64,000 bases of DNA from Clostridiales bacterium (GTDB lineage Bacteria; Bacillota; Clostridia; Peptostreptococcales; Acidaminobacteraceae), in assembly GCA_016342415.1 (NCBI GenBank), contig JAEIOD010000015.1, positions 1 to 64,000 of the forward strand, in the 5' to 3' direction. Below are positions 44,482 through 54,860 of this stretch, in pieces; positions within the stretch are counted from its first letter, which is position 1, and every line of letters starts with the position of its first letter. Under the pieces are notes generated by a model that saw nothing but the letters and a program-made list of their open reading frames with translations, ran no database searches and was not told where the DNA came from. A program made the translations under genes and the position numbers.

Positions 44482-45795
44482 CTAATTCGTTGAAATAGCT
44501 TTTAAAGCGCTGAGTTTCATCGCACGTCTTGCTGGATAGTAGCCTGAAATAATACCAATAAGAGTTGCAAATACCAAAGCACCAGCCATTAAATAAAACG
44601 GAATATAGGAGATACCATCAGCAAACATTTCTCCCATCATATTAAGAAAAATCTTATTAATAATTTTGGAGACCCCTAAACTAAGACCCAGCCCCATAAT
44701 GCCACCAATTAATCCAATCATTGCTGCTTCAAATAAGAATAAGTTCTTAATATCTTTAAGCTTTGCACCAAGCACCTTCATCACACCAATTTCACGAGTT
44801 CTTTCATAGATTGACATGATCATCGTATTGGTAATACCAATAGCAGCTATCAGTAGTGAAACACCACCAATACCACCAAGTACACCTTGAATAATCAGTG
44901 CTTGGTTCTTATTACCTTCTAGATATTCTGCATTTGAATACGCTTCATATCCCATATCCTTAATTTGTTGTTGGACATCGAGGACATTATCTAAATCATC
45001 TACTTTGACTTTAATCCTGTCATATATATCTTCTTTCGTACCAGGTTTTTTTCTAGTATCCTCATTAGAACCATATTTCCTTTGATTTTGTTTAAGGAGT
45101 TGTTCGTAAGTATAAAAGCTCATATAAGAAGTATTGTCTTCCCAGTTTCCTTTTTCAACTAAAGTACCTGTAACATCTATGCTGAAAGGTCTTTTCTTCT
45201 TACCTTCACCATAATACTCACCTCCGATATAACATTTCAAGTTGCCATTTTCTAAATCCTCACCAACTTGATCTTCATCATAGCCATAATAACCACCCAT
45301 CGGATCATAAAAATTCTTATTCGTAGTACCACCAGCGACCATAGCACTTTTATCAAATTCACCAGGCCATTCACCTGACGCAAGTTCAAAACCAAACTTC
45401 TGTAACTCATTAAAATCTACAGCAAGTATTTCGCTCCAAGATTGTTTCTTACCTAATTTAAGTTGTATTTGAGTATTTTTAGTTGCCAAAACACCTTCGA
45501 CATGACCAAACGACTTGAATAAAGTCACCGTATCCTCATCTAAATAAATCTGTTCCTCATCTTTTTTTGATTTACCAGGTTCTTCATAGCTCCACGGTTT
45601 CATAACTTCTATAACTGTTAAGCCACCCATCTGCTCCATTTGTTTTTCGGTAGCACGCTGCATACCAAAACCCAAGGAAAGCATCACTACTATAGCAGTG
45701 GTTCCAATAACCACACCTAAGACTGTAAGAACGGTTCTAGTCTTTCTACGCCAAAGGTTTTTTATCCCCATAAGCATGAGATCAAGACTATTCAT
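44482..45795 (-). CDS. MacB/FtsX-type ABC transporter permease
   Basis: A 437-residue permease of the MacB architecture. An N-terminal helix (TVLTVLGVVIGTTAIVVML) is followed by a large extracytoplasmic MacB-PCD domain (about 50-300). Three C-terminal helices carry the FtsX signature (GVMKVLGAKLKDIKNLFLFE, then GIISGYYPARRAMKLSALKA). It overlaps the CARDB-protein gene by 8 nt. With the ATPase at 48144 it should form an exporter or mechanotransmission complex. The substrate is unknown. Confidence 0.9.
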   Translation of the reverse strand: MNSLDLMLMGIKNLWRRKTRTVLTVLGVVIGTTAIVVMLSLGFGMQRATEKQMEQMGGLTVIEVMKPWSYEEPGKSKKDEEQIYLDEDTVTLFKSFGHVEGVLATKNTQIQLKLGKKQSWSEILAVDFNELQKFGFELASGEWPGEFDKSAMVAGGTTNKNFYDPMGGYYGYDEDQVGEDLENGNLKCYIGGEYYGEGKKKRPFSIDVTGTLVEKGNWEDNTSYMSFYTYEQLLKQNQRKYGSNEDTRKKPGTKEDIYDRIKVKVDDLDNVLDVQQQIKDMGYEAYSNAEYLEGNKNQALIIQGVLGGIGGVSLLIAAIGITNTMIMSIYERTREIGVMKVLGAKLKDIKNLFLFEAAMIGLIGGIMGLGLSLGVSKIINKIFLNMMGEMFADGISYIPFYLMAGALVFATLIGIISGYYPARRAMKLSALKAISTN

Positions 45796-48163
45796 CTAAA
45801 GCCATCTCCTTTTTCTTACGGATTTTTCTTTTTACTACGATGATTACAACAATACCTACAACCACAAGTACGATTAAAACGATTAACCATGGGAAGCCAC
45901 CTTTAGGCTCACCGTCCATAGGAAATTCTCCACCACCTTCAAATCCATCTGGGGGATACATTTCTTCTGGTTGTTCCATTGGGAATGCTTCAAAAGCAAA
46001 CTCTTTTTCTACTGAATGTTTTTCACCAACAGCATCTTCAAATTCAAATGTAATAGTTCCCTCTTGAGGTCCTTCTATTGTTGGTATAATCGTTGCTGAG
46101 TAATACTCATTTGATCCAGCGTTAAAACTACCAACAAAATATTTACCATCCTGAATTTCAAATTCTCCATTGGTTGTTACCATCATATTTTCTAAAGGTG
46201 ATTTACCCATATTAAAAAATTCCACGTAAATTTCAATCGGTTGGTATAAAGGTGAAAACTCTGGAATTGTAATATCTTCTACTTCTAATCGAAGTTCCTG
46301 CATCACAGGGATAGACATTTTTTCAGTTGCTTTATATGGATTTTCACTAATATCATATGAGTTACCATTACTGTCTTCGTACTCAATATCTGCTGTAATG
46401 CTGTATGTTTTAACATTTAAATCCGCTTTAGCCTTAAATGTCATTGTATGTGTTACTTTCTCTTTGATACCAATGGTTTCAACATAGAAAGAACTCGATG
46501 CATTCACAGGTACAAAAGCACCTTCATCTGACGAAATTGAAACCTTTGCATTTTGAATGCCCATTGAATTAGACGTGTTAAAGAAAGTCATATCTAAATC
46601 AAAAGTTTCACCGGCTAAAATGACATCTTTACCAAAATCATAGTTTTCAATGATAATTTTAGGTTTTGAGTTTTTACTACCATTACCATCTACATAAATA
46701 CCCAAGTATTCTTTTCTAGCCACTTCACTATTGTTTAAAGATTCAATTGTAATATAAGTCGGATAATTATTTGATACCATATTTTTATCTGCAATCAAAG
46801 TGTATTCAAACGATTTTGTTTCGCCTGGTGCAATCTCTTTAACAATAATGATAGGTTGAGATTTGAAAACAAAATTACCATCACTTGAAATTGTTAATTT
46901 TAAGTTTTTCTGAACAACCTCACTATTATTTGTAAAGTCATACTTTATTTTAAACTCTTGACCTGGTAAGACAGTATTGGGTTTAGAAGTTACATTAAAT
47001 CCATAATCGTAAATGTCTGAACCACTCTGAGCAATATCTAAATAAACTGGTACGGTTTGTTCATATTTTGTACCATTCTCATCAAAGAATGATAGTTTTA
47101 AACTTAACTCAAACTTATCTTTCTTAAGACTATCACTGATATGAACGTTGTACGTCACAAAACCAGTACCTTTTGCATCTATTAAAGCAATTTGCTTTTC
47201 TGCAGTATCTGCATTAAGTCGAATCGTCTCCATACCAGTACCTTCTAATGTCGCTGTCATATTTTTAATATCCAAGGTACCAAGATTCTTAAGTTCTAAA
47301 AGCATAACATCATCTTGGCCTGGTGTTAAGATTGTATTCTTGATTTTCATATTAGATATAACAAGACTTGGCATAACATTGTTATTTACTATTTCAACTT
47401 GAACACTTTTGGTCATAGATTTCTCTACACCATAAACGTTTTGATATGTAATTTTAACAGGGATTGTATAAAATCCACTCTTTGCACTATCTTTTGTATC
47501 AACATTAAATGTGATTGTTTTTTTACCTTTACTAGAAACTGACATTTTTGTAGAAATCAAAGGATTTGTCATATCGTTAAAAGGTGAATCTTGACCAGTT
47601 TCAAACTTTACAACAACATTTTTTGCAGAATAACTTGTAATATTATTTAAGTCAAAAGAAAAATCCTTCTTTTGTCCTGCAATAAACTTTGGTGTTTCAG
47701 TCCCAAAAGTTAAACTGAAATCTGGGAAGTATTTATTTGTATCTGGTCGTGTACTAGGACCACTGCTACTTGAAACCAAACTAGTTAACGTCACATTGTC
47801 AACAATCTGCTTGTCTCCAGCACCATGTACATAAATACTAATGTTTGAACCACTACCACTGTTTTTTAAAGCAATTGATTTAGTTGTACCCGTTGTAGTT
47901 ACTGTACCAAAATCAACATCACCAGAATTAACCTGGCTCACATCGCCCGAAATACTTACTTTTGTAGTAGCAATTGATCCACTTGCAGCTTTTACAGTTA
48001 CTTTATAAATAAATATATCACCGGGATTAATATCTCCTGATGATTCTATTTCTCCACTAACTATAAAATCCGAATTGGATGTATCTCCAAAGACACTCAT
48101 ATTCATTATCATGACAAGTATTAAGAAAACGATGAATGGTTTTCTAGACTGTTTTTTCTTCAT
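45788..48163 (-). CDS. Large exported CARDB-type repeat protein of an ABC transporter operon
   Basis: A 791-residue protein. A signal peptide (KKKQSRKPFIVFLILVMIMN) leads to a surface region of about five or six immunoglobulin-like repeats of the CARDB/NPCBM-associated kind. Recurrent phrases such as FSLTFGTETPKFIAGQ, TILTPGQDDVMLLELKNLGT, TVLPGQEFKIKYDFTNNS and VILAGETFDLDMTFFNTSNS fall about 120-130 residues apart. One C-terminal helix (FPWLIVLIVLVVVGIVVIIV) and a basic tail anchor it. It overlaps the ATPase gene by 20 nt and the permease gene by 8 nt, so it is an integral part of the transporter, in the place where MacB systems usually have a HlyD-type adaptor. Confidence 0.85.
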   Translation of the reverse strand: MKKKQSRKPFIVFLILVMIMNMSVFGDTSNSDFIVSGEIESSGDINPGDIFIYKVTVKAASGSIATTKVSISGDVSQVNSGDVDFGTVTTTGTTKSIALKNSGSGSNISIYVHGAGDKQIVDNVTLTSLVSSSSGPSTRPDTNKYFPDFSLTFGTETPKFIAGQKKDFSFDLNNITSYSAKNVVVKFETGQDSPFNDMTNPLISTKMSVSSKGKKTITFNVDTKDSAKSGFYTIPVKITYQNVYGVEKSMTKSVQVEIVNNNVMPSLVISNMKIKNTILTPGQDDVMLLELKNLGTLDIKNMTATLEGTGMETIRLNADTAEKQIALIDAKGTGFVTYNVHISDSLKKDKFELSLKLSFFDENGTKYEQTVPVYLDIAQSGSDIYDYGFNVTSKPNTVLPGQEFKIKYDFTNNSEVVQKNLKLTISSDGNFVFKSQPIIIVKEIAPGETKSFEYTLIADKNMVSNNYPTYITIESLNNSEVARKEYLGIYVDGNGSKNSKPKIIIENYDFGKDVILAGETFDLDMTFFNTSNSMGIQNAKVSISSDEGAFVPVNASSSFYVETIGIKEKVTHTMTFKAKADLNVKTYSITADIEYEDSNGNSYDISENPYKATEKMSIPVMQELRLEVEDITIPEFSPLYQPIEIYVEFFNMGKSPLENMMVTTNGEFEIQDGKYFVGSFNAGSNEYYSATIIPTIEGPQEGTITFEFEDAVGEKHSVEKEFAFEAFPMEQPEEMYPPDGFEGGGEFPMDGEPKGGFPWLIVLIVLVVVGIVVIIVVKRKIRKKKEMALDE

Positions 48164-48914
48164 TTTTGATCTCCTCTTTTTCTTCTGTTATAACTCTCTC
48201 ACTTTGATCTATAATCTCTACTTCTTTGATATTGCCATCAAGTACATGAATAATCTTGTCAGCATACTTTGTCACTGATCCATCATGGGTTACAATCACT
48301 AGTACTTGTTCTTTTTCCTTGACGATACGTTCCATCAATTGCAGTACTTCTTCAGATGTTTTGGAATCGAGATTACCAGTTGGTTCATCTGCAAAAATAA
48401 CCTTGGGATTTCCAACAAATGATCTTGCAATACCAACCCTTTGTTGTTGTCCACCCGACATCTGAGTTGGTTTATGTTTCAGATGAGTCTCAAGCCCAAC
48501 TGCTTTCAAGAGTTTGGTTGCTTCTTTGTTTCTTCTTTGTCTTGATACACCTCTAAATACGAGTGGTAAACTAACATTTTCTATTGCCGTTAATGCATTC
48601 ATCAAATTATATGACTGAAATATAAATCCAACATTATTTTGTCTGAAAATCGCCAATTTTTTTTCATTCATTTTGGTGACTTCTTTACCCAGTATTTTTA
48701 CATAACCTTGTGTTGGTTTTTCTAAACCGGCCATCATGTTGAGGAGTGTTGATTTACCAGAACCTGAAGTACCCAATATACAACAGATTTCGCCTTTATG
48801 AATCTCAAAATCCATTTTATTGATTGCTACAACTTTCTCTTTTCCAAGTTTAAAAACTTTCCTCAAGTTTTTTACTTCAATTACTACTTCTTTATTAATC
48901 TTCCTCACCTCCAA
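48144..48914 (-). CDS. MacB-type ABC transporter ATP-binding protein
   Basis: An ATPase of up to 256 residues. Walker A is LGTSGSGKSTLLN (about 50), the signature is MSGGQQQRVGIARS, and Walker B is VIFADEPTGNLDS, typical of the LolD/MacB group. A charged C-terminal tail (about 235-256) is unusual. The start is uncertain. The first in-frame codon (TTG 48914) lies inside the ribosome binding site GGAGGTGAGG, and the next plausible initiator at proper distance is ATT (48899). It is the first gene of the exporter operon. Confidence 0.9.
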   Translation of the reverse strand: MEVRKINKEVVIEVKNLRKVFKLGKEKVVAINKMDFEIHKGEICCILGTSGSGKSTLLNMMAGLEKPTQGYVKILGKEVTKMNEKKLAIFRQNNVGFIFQSYNLMNALTAIENVSLPLVFRGVSRQRRNKEATKLLKAVGLETHLKHKPTQMSGGQQQRVGIARSFVGNPKVIFADEPTGNLDSKTSEEVLQLMERIVKEKEQVLVIVTHDGSVTKYADKIIHVLDGNIKEVEIIDQSERVITEEKEEIKNEEKTV

Positions 48915-49100
48915 ACGCTATCTATTTTGACGCAAAACTACGACTAAAAGTTTCACGTATTACTAACAATCATGACTATTTTAACAAAATAAGAGGATAC
49001 ATATATTAAGAAAGGATTAAACGACTCTTAAGTAAAGGTAATATTTAAGCAACATATGCAGATTTAAATCACTTTGCAACATATAACTCTTAAAAATAGA

Positions 49101-49122
49101 AAAGACTGATTACTCAGTCTTC
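49101..49122 (-). terminator. Intrinsic terminator of the leu operon
   Basis: AGACTGA / TCAGTCT with a 4-nt loop that contains the leuB stop codon, followed on the minus strand by T-rich sequence. Confidence 0.75.
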
Positions 49123-50165
49123 TCCATCGTTTCTATTAATTGATTTGTCCACTCGCTCGTTGTATGTATATATTTGAGATTTAAATCAATGGTACCATAT
49201 CCTAGTTTTAAGGTTTTTTCTATGGCTTCATAAATGAAGTTGTAAACATCCTTCCTATTAAAAGAGTTATCCAACATCATTGCAACCGATAAAATCATAC
49301 CTATAGGATTCGCTTTACCCTGACCTGCTATATCTGGTGCTGATCCGTGAATTGGTTCATATAATGCTTTTTTATCTCCAACAGATGCCGAAGGTAAAAC
49401 ACCAATTGATCCTGCTAATACACTCGCCTCATCCGATAAAATATCGCCAAAAATATTATTCGTCAGTATCACATCAAATTGGTAAGGATTTTTTATCAAC
49501 TGCATGGCAGCATTATCAACATACATATGATCGAGCACAACATCATAATCTTTGCTATTGGATATAACTTCCCTTCTCCAGAGTTTGGAACTTTCCAGCA
49601 CATTACTCTTATCCACTGATGTCACTCGTTTATCTCTCGACAGTGATAGATCAAATGCTCTTCTTGAGATTCTTTTAACTTCAGAAACCGAATAAGCTTC
49701 TACATCATACGCATATGTATCCTCAGATTCTTTTATACCTTTTTTGCCAAAATAGATGCCACCTGTTAATTCTCTTACAAAACAAATATCTACTTTTCTA
49801 TCCTGATCCAATTTTATTGGAGACATCTCTTTTAATGGATCAAAACAGATAATAGGTCTTATATTACAATATGCATTCAAATACTTTCTGAGTGATAACA
49901 ATCCTTTTTCGGGTCTTATTGCAGCATTTTCCCATTTAGGTCCGCCAACTGCACCCAGTAATATGGCATCTGATTGGTCTATTATTTTTTGTGTAGTTAC
50001 AGGAAACGGATGACCTTCTTTATCAATAGCCGAACCGCCAAAATTGGCTTCCGTAATTTCAAATTCCATTTCAAATCGAGTGGCTATATAGTCAAGGACT
50101 CTAAGACTTTCATCTACAATCTCCGGACCGATACCATCGCCTTTTAACACCGCTATTTTATACAT
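49110..50165 (-). CDS. leuB: 3-Isopropylmalate dehydrogenase
   Basis: A 351-residue NAD-dependent decarboxylating dehydrogenase of leucine synthesis. It has the N-terminal KGDGIGPEIVDE, RELTGGIYFG (substrate-binding Arg and Tyr), VDKSNVLESS (catalytic Lys), NIFGDILSDEAS (metal-binding Asp) and HGSAPDIAGQGKANP. The ATG at 50165 follows AGGAGG; the frame upstream lacks a start signal. It is the last gene of leuACDB, 98 bp after leuD. Confidence 0.96.
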   Translation of the reverse strand: MYKIAVLKGDGIGPEIVDESLRVLDYIATRFEMEFEITEANFGGSAIDKEGHPFPVTTQKIIDQSDAILLGAVGGPKWENAAIRPEKGLLSLRKYLNAYCNIRPIICFDPLKEMSPIKLDQDRKVDICFVRELTGGIYFGKKGIKESEDTYAYDVEAYSVSEVKRISRRAFDLSLSRDKRVTSVDKSNVLESSKLWRREVISNSKDYDVVLDHMYVDNAAMQLIKNPYQFDVILTNNIFGDILSDEASVLAGSIGVLPSASVGDKKALYEPIHGSAPDIAGQGKANPIGMILSVAMMLDNSFNRKDVYNFIYEAIEKTLKLGYGTIDLNLKYIHTTSEWTNQLIETMEKTE

Positions 50166-50263
50166 AATCTCCTCCTGAAATCCGCTTAACTCAACTGAAT
50201 ATAGCTGTTCAATGGTTAATTTAAAACACATTGACTGATAAGGTATCTACTACAAATTCACAT

Positions 50264-50737
50264 TTACTCCTTGATAAATGGTATCACACCACCTTTTTCG
50301 ATAATTGCCATCATAAATTCAGGGAACTTAGGAATGTCATATGTCTTATTCTGAGTTTTATTTTCAACTCTTCCCTTCACAAAATCAACATGTATCACAT
50401 CATTTGCATGAATATCATTTACAATTTCCTCAGATTCAATGACAGGCAATCCAATATTAATAGCATTTCTAAAAAATATTCTAGCAAAGGATTTTGCAAT
50501 CACACACTTTATGCCCAAAGCTTTTATGGCTATCGGTGCATGTTCTCTTGAAGACCCACAACCAAAATTCACACCAGCAATCATAAAGTCATTTTTTTTA
50601 ACTCTTTCAGGAAAAGTTTCATCAACAGGTTCCATACAATGTAGTTTCAGTCGATCTGGATCATGTTCATTCAAGTATTTTGCAGGAATGATGATGTCAG
50701 TGTCCACATGATCACCATAAATATGTATATTACTCAT
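50264..50737 (-). CDS. leuD: 3-Isopropylmalate dehydratase small subunit
   Basis: A 157-residue swivel-domain subunit isomerising 2- to 3-isopropylmalate with LeuC. It shows [13 protein letters not shown], the signature [17 protein letters not shown] (about 59-75), and [18 protein letters not shown]. The short archaeal/clostridial-type length is normal. The ATG at 50737 follows AAAGGAG and overlaps leuC by 8 nt. Confidence 0.96.
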   Translation of the reverse strand: MSNIHIYGDHVDTDIIIPAKYLNEHDPDRLKLHCMEPVDETFPERVKKNDFMIAGVNFGCGSSREHAPIAIKALGIKCVIAKSFARIFFRNAINIGLPVIESEEIVNDIHANDVIHVDFVKGRVENKTQNKTYDIPKFPEFMMAIIEKGGVIPFIKE

Positions 50738-51989
50738 TTGTTTCTCCTTTCGGTAATGTGATATAACCTGCGATACTTGTAGCAGCTGCAATTGCTGGAT
50801 TGCTCAAATAAATTTCTGATTCTACATGACCCATTCTACCAATGAAGTTTCTATTGGTTGTTGCTACACATTTTTCTCCTGATGCTAAAATACCCATATG
50901 ACCTCCTAAACAAGGACCACAGGTTGGCGTTGAAACAATACCACCAGCTTTAATGATATCTTGAATATAACCAGCTTCAATAGCTTCTAAATAAATCAGT
51001 TGAGTCGCGGGAAAAACAATCAACCTCATACCTTTATGAACTTGATTGTTTCTAAGTACATCCGCGGCCGCTTTTATATCGGAAATTCGCCCATTGGTAC
51101 AAGAACCAATCACTACTTGGTCAATATACGTCTTCTCAATAGATTCAACGGCAACCGTATTAGAAGGTAAATGAGGTTGTGCTATCTGGGGTTTCAAAGT
51201 ATCCAAATCAATATGAATCGTTTTAATATACTCAGCATCTTCATCAGCAGAATATTCAGTATATTGAAGACCTTTTGAATCCATATAAGCTCTGGTGATA
51301 TCATCTACTGGAAAAATTCCATTTTTAGCACCAGCTTCTATTGCCATATTTGAAATTGTAAATCGATCATCCATTGATAAATTAGAAATGCCTGATCCTG
51401 TAAATTCCAACGACTGATATCTAGCACCATCAACACCTATTTTTCCAATCAAATACAAAATTACATCTTTACCACTGACATGAGCTTGTTTATTTCCTGT
51501 AATTGTTACTTCTATTGCCTCAGGTACTTTGAACCAACACTTCCCCGTTCCCATAGCACATCCCAAGTCCGTACTACCGACACCTGTTGAGAATGCTCCT
51601 AGTGCCCCGAATGTACAAGTATGGGAATCGGCTCCGATAATCATATCGCCTGCCTTTACAAGACCTTTTTCAGGAAGTAATGCATGTTCAATACCCATCT
51701 GACCAATTTCAAAGTAATGTTCAATTTCATGTTCCATCGCAAAGTTTCTTAGTGTTTTACATTGCTCTGCAGATTTAATATCCTTATTTGGAGTGAAATG
51801 ATCCGGCACCAATGCAATTTTACTTTTATCAAATACCGGTCTGTCCAATTCTTTGAATCCTTCTATTGCAACCGGCGCTGTAATATCATTACCTAGAACC
51901 ATATCCAAATCGCAATATACAAAAGCTCCCGGTGTGATTGTTTCTTTCGTATGTGCAGCCATTATTTTCTGCGTCATTGTCATGCCCAT
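50730..51989 (-). CDS. leuC: 3-Isopropylmalate dehydratase large subunit
   Basis: A 419-residue 4Fe-4S aconitase-family subunit. It carries [20 protein letters not shown], a first cluster cysteine in IGSCTNGR (about 297), and two more in [10 protein letters not shown] (about 355-364). I take the ATG at 51989, immediately after the leuA stop, with AAAGGA about 10 nt before. A TTG 9 nt upstream is too near that site. It works with LeuD. Confidence 0.96.
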   Translation of the reverse strand: MGMTMTQKIMAAHTKETITPGAFVYCDLDMVLGNDITAPVAIEGFKELDRPVFDKSKIALVPDHFTPNKDIKSAEQCKTLRNFAMEHEIEHYFEIGQMGIEHALLPEKGLVKAGDMIIGADSHTCTFGALGAFSTGVGSTDLGCAMGTGKCWFKVPEAIEVTITGNKQAHVSGKDVILYLIGKIGVDGARYQSLEFTGSGISNLSMDDRFTISNMAIEAGAKNGIFPVDDITRAYMDSKGLQYTEYSADEDAEYIKTIHIDLDTLKPQIAQPHLPSNTVAVESIEKTYIDQVVIGSCTNGRISDIKAAADVLRNNQVHKGMRLIVFPATQLIYLEAIEAGYIQDIIKAGGIVSTPTCGPCLGGHMGILASGEKCVATTNRNFIGRMGHVESEIYLSNPAIAAATSIAGYITLPKGETNE

Positions 51990-51990
51990 T

Positions 51991-53553
51991 TTAGCCAATT
52001 CCTTTCATCATCTTATCTTGATCTATTCTTTCTTTCATCTCATTGTAAATCACTGAATCCTTTAATATTTTATTGATAACTGACAGATATGCTTTTATAC
52101 TTGACTCAATTATATCCGTACTCAATCCATGTCCTGTATATTCCAGATTCTCATATTTTGCTCTAACAACCGTTTCACCTTGAGCATCTTTTCCTTCTGT
52201 TACTGCATTAATTTGATATTTGAATAAAGGGATCTGCACACCGATAACACGTTGAATCGCTTTGAAAGAAGCATCAACTGGTCCATCACCTAATTCAACG
52301 CTCTCAAAACACTCATCATCAATTTTCAATTTAATCGCTGCAGAAGTTGCAGTCATACTTGATGATATGTTGAATCCTTCTAACGAAATGATTTCATCAT
52401 ATGGAATGGTCTCATTTCTCACTATGGCAACAATATCCTTATCATAGATTTTCTTTTTCTTGTCCAATAAATCCTTGAACTCAATAAAAGCTCTGTTTAA
52501 TTCTGCATCTGTTAAGTCATATCCCAAATTATCTAATTTATCCTTAAAAGCATGTTTACCTGAATGTTTGCCTAAAACTAGATTATTCTGCTTTAAACCA
52601 ACACTTTCAGGTGTCATAATCTCGTAGGTTTCCTTGTTGTTTAGAACACCATGTTGATGAATGCCTGACTCATGAGCGAATGCATTGGCACCCACAATTG
52701 CTTTATTAGGTTGTACTTTGACACCTGTGATATAACTGACCAATTCACTGGTTCTAACAATTTGCTCTGTATTTATATGTGTATCATATGCATAATAATC
52801 ATGTCTAGTTTTAAGTGCCATTACAATTTCTTCAAGAGCTGCATTTCCTGCTCTTTCACCAATACCATTCATGGTACACTCGACTTGGTCAGCTCCTGCT
52901 TCAACAGCAGCAATACTATTCGCCACAGCAAGCCCTAGATCATTATGGCAATGTACTGATATTGAAACATCATCAATGCCTTTGGCATTATTTTTTATAT
53001 ATTTAATCAACTCATAATATTCATTTGGTGTTGTGTATCCCACTGTATCAGGAATGTTGATAGTAGTCGCACCACATTCAATTGCGGTTTCAATCACCTG
53101 AATCATGAAGTAATTATTTGACCTGGTGGCATCTTCACAGGAAAATTCAATATCATCACATAAAGACTTAGCATATGTGACCATCTCTCTTGTGATATCT
53201 ATAATTTCATCCTTAGTCTTTTTAAGTTTGTATTCCAAGTGAAGATCTGATGTTGCAATAAACGTATGTATTCTAGGATGTTTGGCTTTTTTAACAGCTT
53301 GATACGCCCTATCAATATCCAATTTTGTCGCTCTTGCCAAGCTGGCAACTGTCGCATGTTCAATAACTGCCGAAATAGCTTCTATGGCTTGAAAATCTCC
53401 ATCAGAAGCGATGGCGAAACCTGCTTCGATAACATCTACACCTAACTTCTCTAACTGTTTAGCCACCTCTACTTTTTCATCTGTGTTCATACTACATCCT
53501 GGAGATTGCTCACCGTCACGTAGTGTTGTATCAAAAATTTTAATACGTTTCAT
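51991..53553 (-). CDS. leuA: 2-Isopropylmalate synthase
   Basis: A 520-residue enzyme making 2-isopropylmalate from acetyl-CoA and 2-ketoisovalerate, the first committed step to leucine. The catalytic barrel shows [15 protein letters not shown] and the metal-binding [20 protein letters not shown], plus [13 protein letters not shown]. The C-terminal LeuA regulatory domain (about 390-505) is complete, so leucine feedback is expected. It heads leuACDB and is preceded by a Leu T-box. Confidence 0.96.
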   Translation of the reverse strand: MKRIKIFDTTLRDGEQSPGCSMNTDEKVEVAKQLEKLGVDVIEAGFAIASDGDFQAIEAISAVIEHATVASLARATKLDIDRAYQAVKKAKHPRIHTFIATSDLHLEYKLKKTKDEIIDITREMVTYAKSLCDDIEFSCEDATRSNNYFMIQVIETAIECGATTINIPDTVGYTTPNEYYELIKYIKNNAKGIDDVSISVHCHNDLGLAVANSIAAVEAGADQVECTMNGIGERAGNAALEEIVMALKTRHDYYAYDTHINTEQIVRTSELVSYITGVKVQPNKAIVGANAFAHESGIHQHGVLNNKETYEIMTPESVGLKQNNLVLGKHSGKHAFKDKLDNLGYDLTDAELNRAFIEFKDLLDKKKKIYDKDIVAIVRNETIPYDEIISLEGFNISSSMTATSAAIKLKIDDECFESVELGDGPVDASFKAIQRVIGVQIPLFKYQINAVTEGKDAQGETVVRAKYENLEYTGHGLSTDIIESSIKAYLSVINKILKDSVIYNEMKERIDQDKMMKGIG

Positions 53554-53626
53554 ACCATTTACCTCCTTATTTAAGATTTTTTTCCATCAGTTGGTTAAAA
53601 GAATAATCTACAACTATCTGAGTACT

Positions 53627-53840
53627 AAAAAAGCCCGTCCTTAGTAAAAGGACGAGCATTGCCCGCGGTACCACCTTAATTGTAAATTATTACCACTCAT
53701 TAGTCGTTAACGTAACTACCCGTAACATCCTACTTCATTTCAGATATTCCACTCCGGAGCGAGAAATAATTAAAACTCTATCGATTCACACCAGCCATCG
53801 ACTCTCTTAAAAAGTTTGTTCTTATGCTCTCCATCATCGT
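53627..53840 (-). ncRNA. T-box riboswitch (Leu, CUC specifier) upstream of leuA
   Basis: On the minus strand the T-box core AGGTGGTACCGCGG is followed by a terminator (GGACGGGC pairing with GCTCGTCC, then T6). By alignment with the trpS leader (UGG followed by ACTCATGAGT), the specifier triplet here is CTC (53763-53761) followed by GCTCCGGAGT, a leucine codon. This fills the 342-base gap before leuA. Confidence 0.92.
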
Positions 53841-53857
53841 TTTTTATATTGTACATG

Positions 53858-53886
53858 ATATTATCAGTATAAATAATCAAAGTCAA
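53858..53886 (-). promoter_or_regulatory. Promoter of the leu operon
   Basis: TTGACT (53886-53881) and TAATAT (53863-53858) with a 17-bp spacer, just ahead of the T-box leader. Confidence 0.75.
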
Positions 53887-53895
53887 GCATATTTA

Positions 53896-54720
53896 TTAAT
53901 TCGGTTGATTTTGTTTAAGTCCTTGATTTTTTATGGCATTGATTTCACCACCAATCATCAAAATTAAACCACATAAAAACAACCAAATCAACAATATGAT
54001 AATTGCTGCCAAACCACCATATACCAACGAATATTGACTAAACTCCTGTACAAAATAAGCAAAGAGATTGGAAATTAAAGCCAATCCGAAAAATGAAAAT
54101 ATGGTACCTGGTAAAACTTCTTTAAAAGTTACTTTTTTATTGGGTAATACAAAATAAAGACTCCCTAGTACAAAAATAAATATACCCACACTGAACACTA
54201 ATTTAATTGTATTAAACAGTTTTATATTCATTTCTGGTATTTCTATATATTTTCTAATGAATGTCATAAACTGTATCCCTAAATTAGGAGTTACCAAAGC
54301 AACAATAATCAAAACCAGAAACATCAAAGTGCATATAATCGCAAGAAATTTCCTAACCATATAATTTCTTGTTTCTTCTAAATCATAGGCTACATTAACA
54401 GCCTTCATCATTGCAATTACACCATTTGAGGACAACCAGATAGAAACAACCAGTATGGGTGAAAATACCGAGTTTGAGAATTGCTGTGAATAATCTAAAT
54501 AATCCTGAATGATTGTTGATGCTGCATCTGGGATAATCCTATAGAGATAGATCATCTGATCTGCATAACTTACTGATAAATTTGTTAAAAACATCAATAA
54601 TAAAATTATAAATGGGAATATAGAAAGTAACATATAAAAAGCGATTTGCGAAGCAAATGATTCTATATGGTGGTTCTTAAATCTGTTTAATACTTCTATT
54701 ACAACATTTTTTTTAGTCAT
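53896..54720 (-). CDS. YihY/BrkB-family membrane protein
   Basis: A 274-residue integral membrane protein with six hydrophobic segments and the YihY pattern: FASQIAFYMLLSIFPFIILL near the N-terminus, WLSSNGVIAMMKAVNVAYD, and GGLAAIIILLIWLFLCGLIL near the C-terminus. Its function is unsettled, and the old ribonuclease BN label is wrong. It is monocistronic and lies between the leu T-box promoter and the divergent hflKC operon. Confidence 0.9.
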   Translation of the reverse strand: MTKKNVVIEVLNRFKNHHIESFASQIAFYMLLSIFPFIILLLMFLTNLSVSYADQMIYLYRIIPDAASTIIQDYLDYSQQFSNSVFSPILVVSIWLSSNGVIAMMKAVNVAYDLEETRNYMVRKFLAIICTLMFLVLIIVALVTPNLGIQFMTFIRKYIEIPEMNIKLFNTIKLVFSVGIFIFVLGSLYFVLPNKKVTFKEVLPGTIFSFFGLALISNLFAYFVQEFSQYSLVYGGLAAIIILLIWLFLCGLILMIGGEINAIKNQGLKQNQPN

Positions 54721-54860
54721 ATTAACACTTCCTTTATACCAATTTTAACCTAATTTACGACATATTAAAAGACTATAAATGTTATGGGAGTTATCTTGCT
54801 ATTTAATGGAACTCATCATAAGATGAAAACAGGAAAATACTTATACATAAGGAGGCAAAC

